From NCBI GenBank assembly GCA_964411985.1, contig CAYPNF010000048.1, positions 1 to 64,000 on the forward strand: a stretch of DNA of 64,000 nucleotides, read 5' to 3'. Shown here piece after piece: positions 43,121-50,946 of the stretch. This DNA is from CAYPNF01 sp964411985 (GTDB lineage: Bacteria; Verrucomicrobiota; Verrucomicrobiia; Limisphaerales; J093). The notes beneath the pieces are model-generated. The model worked only from the letters and a program-made list of their open reading frames with translations, had not been told where the DNA came from and did no database searches. The number at the start of each line of letters is the position of its first letter. Positions within the stretch are counted from its first letter, which is position 1. A program made the position numbers and the translations under genes.

Positions 43121-44227
43121 TCAGGCGAAGAACTGGTGGATCACTTCCGACACCCGCTGAACCTGATCGTCACTGAGTTCCGCGTAAATCGGGAGGCTCA
43201 GACACTGCTCGGCTGCTTTCTCCGTGACCGGGAAGTCACCTTTCTTGTGTCCAAGACTTGCGAAGCACTTCTGCAGGTGGAGAGGCAGAGGATAGTGCAA
43301 CGCGCACCCCACCTTGTTGGCTTCCAAGTGCTTCTTCAGGGCCTCCCGCTGCGGATGGCGGACGACATAGAGGTGCCAGGCGCTCTCAAGACCCTGCGGC
43401 TCGCAGGGGAGCTGCAGCGGGGTGTCTTTGAGGAGCTCGGCATACCGGTGTGCCACACGCCGTCTTCCCAGGTTCCAGTCGATGAGGTGTGGCAACTTGA
43501 CCCCCAACACCGCGCCTTGGATACCGTCCATGCGGTAGTTGTATCCGATCTCGTCGTGGTAGTAACGGACGGTACTGCCGTGTTCACGGAGGGAACGTGC
43601 GCGCGCGGCCAGTTTCTCATCATTGGTAACCAAGGCCCCGCCCTCGCCGTACGCACCCAGGTTCTTGCCAGGGTAAAAGCTGAAGCCAGACATGACGCCG
43701 AACGTGCCCACGGTTTTTCCGTGGTATTTGGCTCCATGGGCTTGTGCCGCGTCTTCCACCAACGGGATCCCGCGCCGTCGGCTGATCTCGAGCAGAGGGT
43801 TCAGGTCGCAGGGCAGCCCGTAGAGATGCACCGGCATGATGGCCTTGGTGCGCGGCGTGATGGCTTTCTCTACCAGGGCCGGGTCCAGGTTGAACGTCGC
43901 ATCATCGATATCCACATACACCGGCTTGGCTCCCACGTAGGCGATGGCCCAGCTCGTCGCCACAAAGGTCATCGGGGTGGTAATGACTTCGTCGCCGGGC
44001 TGGATATCGAGCAGCCGCAAGGCGATGTGCAGGGCCGAAGTCCCGCTGTTGAAACCCACCGAATGCTTGGCCTCGCAAAACTGGGCGAAATCCTTCTCGA
44101 ATTTCACCACGTCTGGCCCAAGGCAGAAGCTGCAGGCGTCAAGATTGCGGCCGATGGCAACTTCGATTTCTTTGCGCAACGGGCGCATCTGAGCTGCCAG
44201 GTCGAGATAAGGTACTGGATCGTGCAT
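43121..44227 (-). CDS. DegT/DnrJ/EryC1/StrS family sugar aminotransferase
   Basis: These PLP enzymes aminate keto-sugar nucleotides, giving amino sugars for surface polysaccharides. The 368-residue protein starts at 44227 (MHDPVPYLDLAAQM). Visible are NSGTSALHIALRLL, TPMTFVATSWAI, VEDAAQAHGAKYHGK, where Asp and Gln contact PLP, and FSFYPGKNLGAYGEGGA, where Lys near 184 is the Schiff-base lysine. YRMDGIQGAVLGVKLPHL is the family dimer/active-site segment. The product is likely an NDP-amino sugar, but which one is unknown. No dehydratase partner is nearby. It fits the glycan theme further right. Confidence 0.92.
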   Translation of the reverse strand: MHDPVPYLDLAAQMRPLRKEIEVAIGRNLDACSFCLGPDVVKFEKDFAQFCEAKHSVGFNSGTSALHIALRLLDIQPGDEVITTPMTFVATSWAIAYVGAKPVYVDIDDATFNLDPALVEKAITPRTKAIMPVHLYGLPCDLNPLLEISRRRGIPLVEDAAQAHGAKYHGKTVGTFGVMSGFSFYPGKNLGAYGEGGALVTNDEKLAARARSLREHGSTVRYYHDEIGYNYRMDGIQGAVLGVKLPHLIDWNLGRRRVAHRYAELLKDTPLQLPCEPQGLESAWHLYVVRHPQREALKKHLEANKVGCALHYPLPLHLQKCFASLGHKKGDFPVTEKAAEQCLSLPIYAELSDDQVQRVSEVIHQFFA

Positions 44228-44300
44228 GAGATCAATAGATGGCCACCCGAAACCAGAGTTCCGGATGGCCGTTCGCTTCGGTTCGCCTGCTTTTCTACAG

Positions 44301-44693
44301 CTACTTCGCTCCCTGGTCAATCCATGCTCGCAGTAATCCCACCTGTTCTTTGGTCAGAGGTTCCCCTTTGCCTTCCGGAGGCATGGACTCATCCGGCTTC
44401 AGCCGGGCGACCAGAGGGAGGATCGTGCTTTTCGCGCTCTTGCCCGGTTCGATGATCTTGCCGGCCTCCCCTCCTTTCAAAAGGGCTTCCAGGGAATCGG
44501 TCCGGAGCTTCCCCTTCTGCTTTTCCGGACCGTGGCATCCGTAACAGGATTTTGCCAGGATCGGCTGAATATCTTGCTGGTAGGTGATCCCCTTCTTTGT
44601 CGAGGCTGCTGGGATCTTGCTCAGATCCACATCCGCTGCCATGCCCAGGCTGGCACTGAGCCAGACTGCGATTCCAATAGTAAGCGATTTCAT
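44301..44693 (-). CDS. Secreted c-type cytochrome, PSCyt1-like
   Basis: The 130-residue protein from the ATG at 44693 has a signal peptide (about 1-20). The haem site is CYGCHGPEKQKG, after YQQDIQPILAKS. The segment 'F..DI.PIL...C..CHG....KG.LR.DS' is the planctomycete cytochrome C (PSCyt1) pattern, normally the N-terminal part of larger proteins. Here it stands alone. Met in ESMPPEGKGEPLT, a typical C-terminal segment, may be the distal haem ligand. It should act in the periplasm as an electron carrier or sensor. Partner unknown. Confidence 0.85.
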   Translation of the reverse strand: MKSLTIGIAVWLSASLGMAADVDLSKIPAASTKKGITYQQDIQPILAKSCYGCHGPEKQKGKLRTDSLEALLKGGEAGKIIEPGKSAKSTILPLVARLKPDESMPPEGKGEPLTKEQVGLLRAWIDQGAK

Positions 44694-44986
44694 AACCAAT
44701 ATTGAGTTTATTAAGATCCTTGTGACTATTCCCCAACCTCAGCCGTTCGTCAAAGTCCTTCGCGGGCCCAAATCTCACTCGACGACGCACTTGATTTGAA
44801 TATCTACCAAGTTGGTTCCCAACACATTAAGAGGCGTCAAAGAGCACGGCGGCCATTTTTCCTCCTCGAGGACCTTCTCCAACAGGGAGCGGTGTAACAC
44901 TCCCAGTTGATCTTCGAGGTACCTGATTTCTGCCAGCCCTCCCTCGGATCCGCAGCAGGCATGGACCATGAGTGAGCCGAAAATTC
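44694..44986. other. Interval left of the transposon, with an orphan reading frame
   Basis: Upstream of the cytochrome gene, a minus-strand frame spans about 44775-44985 (reads YLEDQLGVLHRSLLEKVLEEE) and stops at a TGA adjoining the left end of the transposable element. It looks protein-like but I recognise no family. It may be the end of a gene whose other part was lost or interrupted by the element, or it may be chance. Confidence 0.3.
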
Positions 44987-46110
44987 AATGGGGTCAGGTC
45001 CATATAGTTGACATAATAGGAGCGAGCACTCAGGATAGGTGCCTATGGCTAGACCGTTACGAGTTTTGATACCTGGGGGATGGTACCACGTGATGAGCCG
45101 GGGAAACGGGCGGGCGGACCTGTTCCTGAACGACGACGACCGGCGAGGCTTCATGGGTATGGTCGCGGAGTTGCCGGATCGGTTTCGGATGGAGATCCAT
45201 GCGGTGGTGCTGATGGACAACCATTATCACTTGGTGGTGCGCACGCCCGAGGCCAATTTGAGCCATGGGATTCGCTGGCTGCAGGTGAGCTATAGCCGGC
45301 GGTTCAACTGGGCTCACCGGCAAATCGGCCACGTGTTCGCGGGGAGGTTCAAGTCGGTGATTATCCAGGATGAGGCGGGGGTCTGCGAGGTGGCGCGGTA
45401 TGTGCACCTGAATCCAGTGCGGATCGGGGGACTGGGCTTGGCCAAGGAGGACCTGCGGCGAGCGAAGGTGCTGGGGAGCGCGGATCCCGGGGCGGAATTG
45501 GTGTCGCGGCGTTTGGAGGTGCTGCGGAACTATGCCTGGAGCTCGTGGCGGGTCTATAGTGGTGCGGAACCCCGCCCAGCCTGGCTGGAGACCGGAGTAG
45601 TGGGGTCGGGCTCTGGGGGGCGAACAGCGGCCCAGCAGCGGGCGGCGTTGCGGGAGTATACGGAGAAACCGGTGCGTCAAGGGCGGATGGAAAGTCCTTG
45701 GGATCGGCGGGTGGGGGGATGGGTGTTGGGGGAGGTGGACTTTGCGAAGGATCTATGCTCTAGGGCGGCGGGGGATGCCGGGGAGCAGACCGGGGTGAGG
45801 CGGGTGCGGCGGACCGGGCGGGTGGAATGGAAAACGTACGTGGCGGCGGCCGAAGCGATCCTAGGGCGGCCATGGGGCGAGATAGTGGAGGCGCATGGGG
45901 ATATGGGGCGGGACGGGGTTCTCTACACGGCAACGCGCTACGGAGGGTATCGATTGGCGGAAGTGGTGCCGGAAATCCCCGGGCTCAAGTATCAGGCGGC
46001 GGCGCAGGGGGTGCGGAGGTTCGAGCGAGGGCTTTCAACTGATTCGCGCAAGCAGCATTTGGTCAAACGGCTGAGATCCTATGTGTCGTAAATATAGATC
46101 TGACCCCATT
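44987..46110 (+). mobile_element. RAYT element (REP-associated tyrosine transposase) with inverted ends
   Basis: The element is bounded by AATGGGGTCAGGTCCATAT (44987-45005) and its imperfect inverse ending TGACCCCATT (46091-46110). The similarity continues inwards to about 33 bp at each end. The transposase gene fills it and its stop codon lies in the right end. Autonomous RAYT genes are typically flanked by REP palindromes like these. Confidence 0.8.
45045..46091 (+). CDS. REP-associated tyrosine transposase (Y1, HUH family)
   Basis: The 348-residue protein from the ATG at 45045 belongs to the IS200-like Y1 transposases that nick single-stranded DNA hairpins. It shows RPLRVLIPGGWYHVMSRGNGR, then LMDNHYHLVVRTP near 60 with the His-hydrophobic-His metal site, and LQVSYSRRFNW near 84 with the catalytic Tyr. 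VFAGRFKSVII and VARYVHLNPVR complete the pattern. The C-terminal 200 residues are longer than in IS200 and rich in Gly/Arg. A TTGACA lies at 45008-45013 but has no good -10 box. The gene appears intact. Confidence 0.92.
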   Translation: MARPLRVLIPGGWYHVMSRGNGRADLFLNDDDRRGFMGMVAELPDRFRMEIHAVVLMDNHYHLVVRTPEANLSHGIRWLQVSYSRRFNWAHRQIGHVFAGRFKSVIIQDEAGVCEVARYVHLNPVRIGGLGLAKEDLRRAKVLGSADPGAELVSRRLEVLRNYAWSSWRVYSGAEPRPAWLETGVVGSGSGGRTAAQQRAALREYTEKPVRQGRMESPWDRRVGGWVLGEVDFAKDLCSRAAGDAGEQTGVRRVRRTGRVEWKTYVAAAEAILGRPWGEIVEAHGDMGRDGVLYTATRYGGYRLAEVVPEIPGLKYQAAAQGVRRFERGLSTDSRKQHLVKRLRSYVS

Positions 46111-46165
46111 GCCTTCTTTGCTTTCTCGTCGGGGAGCATGCGATCGCTCATGGCGGAGAGCAGTT

Positions 46166-46191
46166 GGGGGAAGACCCTGCGGTCTTCCCCC
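46166..46191. terminator. Strong bidirectional hairpin
   Basis: GGGGGAAGACC (46166-46176) and GGTCTTCCCCC (46181-46191) form a perfect 11-bp stem with a 4-base loop, followed by GGCTTTTGG. It stands between the transposase (+) and arabinofuranosidase (-) genes, both of which end towards it. Confidence 0.75.
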
Positions 46192-46241
46192 GGCTTTTGG
46201 TTGGTTAGCTGCGTAGCTTCCGTGCTATCCGCGGTCACGCG

Positions 46242-48626
46242 TCACTTTGCCTGAACTCGGAGAATCGTTACGGAATTGGCCGGGAAAGAATGTTGAAAGG
46301 TTGAGCCGTCCACCCGGATCTTGGTGGTCGTGGGGACCACCTTGTTGGGCTGCTCCAGGGTGTTCTCGTCCTTGGAACTGGCCGAAGTGAGCACGATGGC
46401 CTTCGCCTCAGGCCGCACCTTGACGGCACCGGCGAGTTGGATGCGAACATTCTGGGCTTGCTCGCTCACATTGACGACTTTGAGCACGGTTTCGCCCGTC
46501 TTTGCCACCCGGCTGGCGCTGGCGTACACGGACTTGATGCGGGGCGATTTGACGTCGTGGATCAGCTTGTCGTCGAGATAACACTTGATGGAGTTTCCTT
46601 TCAGTTCAACCCGGATGTCATACCAGCGACCGGTCTCGATCTTCCCTCGAACGGCACTGTCCATGCCTCCTCCGCCGGCTTCCAGGGCGTGTTGGGTATT
46701 TCCCCAGCCGCCGATGTTCCACCAACTCTTCTCATCGTCTCCTTGAGAGTGGAAGAGGATGAGGAATCCCTCGGCGCCTCCCAGCTTGCGGGCCTTGAGA
46801 CTGAGGGTGTAGTCCGTCCACTGCTTGTCACCGAAAACTGCTCGGATGTTGTCGCCCGTTTTGCTTTGGCGCAGCACGCCATTCTCCGCTTTCCAGTCGC
46901 CTCCACCCAGGAACTTCCAGGCTGTGGTGCTGGTAAGATCAGGAGCGGCCAAGGTCTCCCCGTTGCGGGTCACCCGGATGTCCTTGAACTCCGCTTGGGT
47001 GGCCCAGGTGCCGACCCCAGCGAGTCCGGATTTCGCGGCTACCTCCGTTTCGGGAGCGACCACTGTGATGGGCAGTACCACATCGCCGCGGTTTTGGCTG
47101 AACATCTGTTGCACGTAGTAGGAGGGGATGCCGAAAGCGCGATGGCTGTCGTAGTTGATGAGGTTGATAGGCCAGCGCTTGTGGTTGGCGTTGCAGAACA
47201 GGGGCGCATAACTCCCCATGACTACGATGTCCGAGTTTCGTTCCATACCAGTCATGAAGGCGGCTTCGCCCAGTGCACCGCGGAGATTCCCCAGCCCGGC
47301 GCCTTGGGTGACGGCGTATTCGCCAATGTACACCTTGGGCCCTTTCCGGTCGTAGGAGTCGTACATGCCCGCTTGGCGCATGAAGAACTCAGGATTGTTG
47401 TAGTAGTGCTCGTCGACAATCTCGGGGGGGAAGTTGGTGGGATATCCGCCCCAGACGTTGGCGATGAGTTGGATTTCGGGATAGCGTTGCTTGATGGCCT
47501 TGGCGAAAAGAGGCCAGCGCTCATGGTAGGCGGGTCCACCGTTTTCGTTGCCGATCTCCACATATCTTAGATGAAACGGCGCAGGGTGACCCGCTTTCGC
47601 GCGCAACGCCCCCCATTGGCTGGAGGCTGGCCCGTTGGCGTACTCAATGGCATCCAGGGCGTCCTGAACAAACTCTCCCATCCGGTCCATGGGAACATTC
47701 TCTCGGTGGGACATCCCACAGTTGATCACGAACAGTGGTTCGCATTGCAGGTCCTCGCACATCTGCAGATACTCATGGTAACCAACGCCATGCGTGGCTT
47801 CATAGGCCCAGATGTTATGCTGAGTGCGGCGCTCCGCAGGATCGCCAATCGTCAGTTTCCATCGGTACGCCTCCTTCATCGTGTCCCCCTCCACCCAGCA
47901 ACCTCCGGGAAACCGGTTGAAGGAGGGCTTCAGCCCCACGAGCATCTCCATGAGGTCTGGCCGCAACCCGTGGTTCTTCCACGTCGTTTTTGGCATCAAC
48001 GAAACCATGTCGATTCCGAAGGTGCCTGGCTGATCCGTGCTGACGGCGAGACGGGCCTTGGGATCAGTTCCCCGGGCGGTGAGTACCGCACCCAGTTTGC
48101 GCCAATCCGCCGTCAGGCCGGTGAATCTCTGCTGTGCATACACCTCCCCCTTGGTGCTTTCGATGCGAACCGTCACGGGGACCTCTCCCCGGGCATAGAG
48201 CGAGAGTTGGTACTTTTCCCCTTTCTTTACGGCCATGCCGTAGAAACCACCGTTCACCACACTCACCTGGCCGTGGCCCGCGTTTTGGACCACCACTTTG
48301 AGCGAGCGCGGGTTCCGTGCGCTTACCGCGCGCTCCCTGTCGATGGCCATCTCGGCTTTCCCCGCTCCACTGGTCACCAGCGTCCAATGATCCGGCTTGT
48401 CGGAATCCTCAAAGTTCCGGTTGCGCACCTGTTCGGGATAGACGCCGCCATCGGCCGAGAGGTTGATGTCCTCAAAGAAGATGCCGTAAAGCGTCGGGGA
48501 GATCCGGTGGCCGGGCTTGCTCACATCGACAGTGATGGTGGGTTCCTGGGCCTCCAATGAAAGGGCCGCGCCCAGACAGGAGGCGAGCAGGACGGGCCGG
48601 AACGATTGCAAAAACGAGTTTTTCAT
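46242..48626 (-). CDS. Exported GH51 alpha-L-arabinofuranosidase with C-terminal laminin-G/DUF1080-like domain
   Basis: The enzyme removes arabinofuranosyl groups from arabinans and arabinoxylans. The 794-residue protein has a signal peptide (about 1-26) and the GH51 N-terminal opening HRISPTLYGIFFEDINLSADGGVYPEQVRNRNFE. FNRFPGGCWVEGD follows. The acid/base Glu is in YVEIGNENGG near 359 and the nucleophile Glu in VYIGEYAV near 436. After the catalytic barrel and beta-sandwich comes a concanavalin-like domain (about 540-680: TAWKFLGGGDWKAENGVL, GNSIKCYLDDKLIHDVKSP). The gene is alone, divergent from the epimerase gene, with a palindrome at 48672-48687 in the shared upstream region. Confidence 0.92.
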   Translation of the reverse strand: MKNSFLQSFRPVLLASCLGAALSLEAQEPTITVDVSKPGHRISPTLYGIFFEDINLSADGGVYPEQVRNRNFEDSDKPDHWTLVTSGAGKAEMAIDRERAVSARNPRSLKVVVQNAGHGQVSVVNGGFYGMAVKKGEKYQLSLYARGEVPVTVRIESTKGEVYAQQRFTGLTADWRKLGAVLTARGTDPKARLAVSTDQPGTFGIDMVSLMPKTTWKNHGLRPDLMEMLVGLKPSFNRFPGGCWVEGDTMKEAYRWKLTIGDPAERRTQHNIWAYEATHGVGYHEYLQMCEDLQCEPLFVINCGMSHRENVPMDRMGEFVQDALDAIEYANGPASSQWGALRAKAGHPAPFHLRYVEIGNENGGPAYHERWPLFAKAIKQRYPEIQLIANVWGGYPTNFPPEIVDEHYYNNPEFFMRQAGMYDSYDRKGPKVYIGEYAVTQGAGLGNLRGALGEAAFMTGMERNSDIVVMGSYAPLFCNANHKRWPINLINYDSHRAFGIPSYYVQQMFSQNRGDVVLPITVVAPETEVAAKSGLAGVGTWATQAEFKDIRVTRNGETLAAPDLTSTTAWKFLGGGDWKAENGVLRQSKTGDNIRAVFGDKQWTDYTLSLKARKLGGAEGFLILFHSQGDDEKSWWNIGGWGNTQHALEAGGGGMDSAVRGKIETGRWYDIRVELKGNSIKCYLDDKLIHDVKSPRIKSVYASASRVAKTGETVLKVVNVSEQAQNVRIQLAGAVKVRPEAKAIVLTSASSKDENTLEQPNKVVPTTTKIRVDGSTFQHSFPANSVTILRVQAK

Positions 48627-48671
48627 GAGTTCAGAGGCCAGTGTAAAGAGAAAGGAGCCGCGCGGGCAAAT

Positions 48672-48687
48672 ACTTTCTTAGGAAAGT
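48672..48687. promoter_or_regulatory. 16-bp palindrome in the divergent promoter region
   Basis: ACTTTC-TTAG-GAAAGT is a perfect 6-bp inverted repeat in AT-rich DNA, 46-61 bp upstream of the arabinofuranosidase ATG. It could be the operator of a sugar-responsive regulator (LacI-like) for that gene. No regulator gene is in view. Confidence 0.35.
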
Positions 48688-48805
48688 TATTTAATTACCC
48701 GCACTCAAGGTCAAGAATATCCATGTACTCGCCAACTATCGCTATTCCGAAGATCTCACGGATGCGCTAGGCTGATTACCAGAATCGCTTCTCTGAAAGC
48801 CTTCT

Positions 48806-49897
48806 ATGGAGGACATCAGAGGGATGCGTGAACCTCAGGAAAACAAATTTATGCAGGAAAAGAAAAGACTCGTGGAAAAGGATCCCAAGCTGAACAAGGA
48901 CGACTTGATCGTGATCGCCGGTGCAGGCGGGTTCATCGCGGGGAATCTGGTGAAGTATTTTAGCAAGAAGGGCTTCACGCGCATTCGTGCGGTGGACAAA
49001 AAACCCCTCTACGAGTGGTATCTGCGGACTCCGGGCGTGGAGTCCCTTTGCTTGGACGTGAGCCAGGAGGAGAATTGCCGGCGCGTGTGCGAAGGGGCGG
49101 TGGAAGTCTACAATCTTGCGGCGGATATGGGGGGCATGGGTTTCATCGAGCGTTTTCGGATTGAGTGTTTGCGCAGCATCCTGATCAACACCCACATGGT
49201 GGAGGCCGCCTATCAGGCTGGGGCTCGGCGCTACTTCTTTTCTTCCTCCGCCTGTGCCTACAACACCCTCCTCCAGCAGGACCCCAACGTTCGCGCTTTG
49301 AAAGAGTCTGATGCCTATCCCGCCATGGCAGAGCGTGGTTACGGTTGGGAGAAGCTCATGAGCGAGATGTTCTGCGAGGAGTACTGGCACGAGCGCGGCA
49401 TGAAGACTTTCATCGCCCGCTTTCACAATGTCTACGGGCCCCACGGAACCTGGGACGGGGGGCGCGAAAAAGCTCCCGCCGCCATCTGCCGCAAGATGGT
49501 GGAAGCCCAGGATACCGGGAAGCACGAGATCACGATTTGGGGAGATGGCGCTCAGACTCGGAGCTTCATGTACATCGACGACTGCGTGAAGGGGATCGAC
49601 CGGATCATGCACTGTGACCAGTTGCTGGCCACACCCATTAACCTCGGATCCAGTGAACTGGTTTCGATCAATGAACTGGTTTCCAAGGTCGAGAAGATCG
49701 CGGGAGTGAAACTGAAGCGCGGATACGACCTGAATGCTCCTCGCGGGGTGGCGGGACGGAACAGCGACAACACCTTCATCAAGCAGGTGTTGGGATGGGA
49801 ACCGAACACATCCTTGGACGCCGGCTTGCGTGCCACCTACCAGTGGATCAAGCAGCAGTATCATGCCCGAAAGCAAGGCCGCCGGGTGGTGGAGTAA
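48806..49897 (+). CDS. GDP-mannose 3,5-epimerase-like NAD-dependent epimerase
   Basis: The 363-residue SDR-type epimerase has a nucleotide-binding AGAGGFIAGNLV near 38-50 and the catalytic YGWEK near 179 (Tyr and Lys). VYNLAADMGGMGFIERF, FFSSSACAYN, ARFHNVYGPHGTW, GGREKAPAAICRK, WGDGAQTRSFMYIDDCV and GVAGRNSDNTFIKQ match plant GDP-D-mannose 3',5'-epimerase (the vitamin C and L-galactose pathway enzyme) very closely. The N-terminal 30 residues are an extension; later in-frame starts are possible. The gene precedes a nucleotidyltransferase by about 200 bp. It likely supplies an L-galactose- or L-gulose-type GDP-sugar to a surface glycan. Confidence 0.87.
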   Translation: MEDIRGMREPQENKFMQEKKRLVEKDPKLNKDDLIVIAGAGGFIAGNLVKYFSKKGFTRIRAVDKKPLYEWYLRTPGVESLCLDVSQEENCRRVCEGAVEVYNLAADMGGMGFIERFRIECLRSILINTHMVEAAYQAGARRYFFSSSACAYNTLLQQDPNVRALKESDAYPAMAERGYGWEKLMSEMFCEEYWHERGMKTFIARFHNVYGPHGTWDGGREKAPAAICRKMVEAQDTGKHEITIWGDGAQTRSFMYIDDCVKGIDRIMHCDQLLATPINLGSSELVSINELVSKVEKIAGVKLKRGYDLNAPRGVAGRNSDNTFIKQVLGWEPNTSLDAGLRATYQWIKQQYHARKQGRRVVE

Positions 49898-50099
49898 TAC
49901 CTCCCCCCAAGAACCCTGTGAAGGCCGCGAACACACCACCCGTCAGGACCCTCATCGGTAGCATTCCCTATCGTTTGGTGTTGACGGGTGGATCGATCGA
50001 TCGGCCTTTTATCTCACGCTTCCAGGACGGTCTCTGAGCGACTGCATGGAGTGCTGGGTCAACCTCTTGCCCCATACTGCGCGCCTCCCCGCCATCAGC

Positions 50100-50930
50100 A
50101 TGAAGCCTCAGCCCACAACGATCTTTGCCTGCGGCGGCTTTGACCGCATCGGTGCGATGGAAGTTCGCTTTTTCGAGGAAGCCTCTCGTATGGGGGCTTT
50201 GACCGTCCACCTCTGGAGCGATGCCACGGTTCGGCGCCTTACGGGCGGCCCGCCACAGTATCCCGAGATGGAACGCTTATACCTCTTGCGTGCAATCCGT
50301 TACATCTCGAACGTGGAGGTGGTTTCTCCCGACCAGGAGGCGTTGCTGCTCGATGCCCCCGCCGCCAATCCTGGAGTGTGTTGGGCGTTTCCCCCGAATC
50401 CCGAAGGCGAGAGCGGGGCTGCTCGATGTCAGCAACGAGGACTGCTTCATCGACTATTCGCCAAGTCCGAACTCGCGATCAAGTCGCCTGTCTCCGCTGA
50501 GATTCTGCCCCCTACGGGGCGCAAGAAAATCCTCGTTACGGGATGCTACGACTTCTTCCACTCCGGACATGTGCGATTCTTTGAGGAGGTGAGCGCTCAT
50601 GGGGACCTCTACGTGGTGGTGGGGCACGATGCGAACATCCGCCTGCTCAAAGGGGAGGGCCATCCTCTCTTTCCCCAGGAGGAGCGTCGCTATTTGGCTG
50701 GCTCCACCCGTTACGTGCGGCAGGCCCTCATTTCCACTGGCGAGGGCTGGTTGGATGCGGACCCCGAGGTGCAACGGATCCGCCCTGACATCTATGCGGT
50801 GAATGAAGACGGTGATAAGGGAGGGAAGCGGGAGTACTGCACGAAGCAGGGGATCGAGTACTTGGTGTTGCGGAGGACGCCCGCGCCGGGGTTGCCTCGA
50901 CGCTCCAGTACGGATTTGCGGGGGTTCTAG
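50100..50930 (+). CDS. Two-domain cytidylyltransferase-like nucleotidyltransferase
   Basis: The 276-residue protein (ATG at 50100) consists of two related halves. The C-terminal half has TGCYDFFHSGHVRFFEEVS, in which FHSGH (near 155) is the HxGH ATP/CTP-binding motif, then VVVGHDANIRLLKGEGHP. The N-terminal half (FACGGFDRIGAMEVRFFEEAS) is similar but lacks HxGH, so it is probably inactive or regulatory. AVNEDGDKGGKREYC near 240 is conserved in relatives. The family attaches a nucleotide to a sugar phosphate or glycerol phosphate. It lies downstream of the epimerase gene. The substrate is unknown. Confidence 0.78.
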   Translation: MKPQPTTIFACGGFDRIGAMEVRFFEEASRMGALTVHLWSDATVRRLTGGPPQYPEMERLYLLRAIRYISNVEVVSPDQEALLLDAPAANPGVCWAFPPNPEGESGAARCQQRGLLHRLFAKSELAIKSPVSAEILPPTGRKKILVTGCYDFFHSGHVRFFEEVSAHGDLYVVVGHDANIRLLKGEGHPLFPQEERRYLAGSTRYVRQALISTGEGWLDADPEVQRIRPDIYAVNEDGDKGGKREYCTKQGIEYLVLRRTPAPGLPRRSSTDLRGF

Positions 50931-50946
50931 GGGCCGCTTCCGGCCT

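Noticed and set aside
45008..45036. TTGACA-based promoter for the RAYT gene
   Set aside because: The -35 box is perfect but at 17 bp spacing the -10 position reads CAGGAT, which is too poor to call.
46035..46238. Minus-strand reading frame across the right end of the transposable element
   Set aside because: It crosses the transposase gene end and includes the terminator hairpin. A run that reads LLSAMSDRMLPDEKAKK looked protein-like, but nothing beyond it or on the other side of the element continues it.
50340..50520. Suspected frameshift in the middle of the double nucleotidyltransferase
   Set aside because: The linker looks odd, but the current frame continues with residues (RCQQRGLLHRLFAKSELA) that resemble the expected end of a first nucleotidyltransferase half, so no correction is needed.
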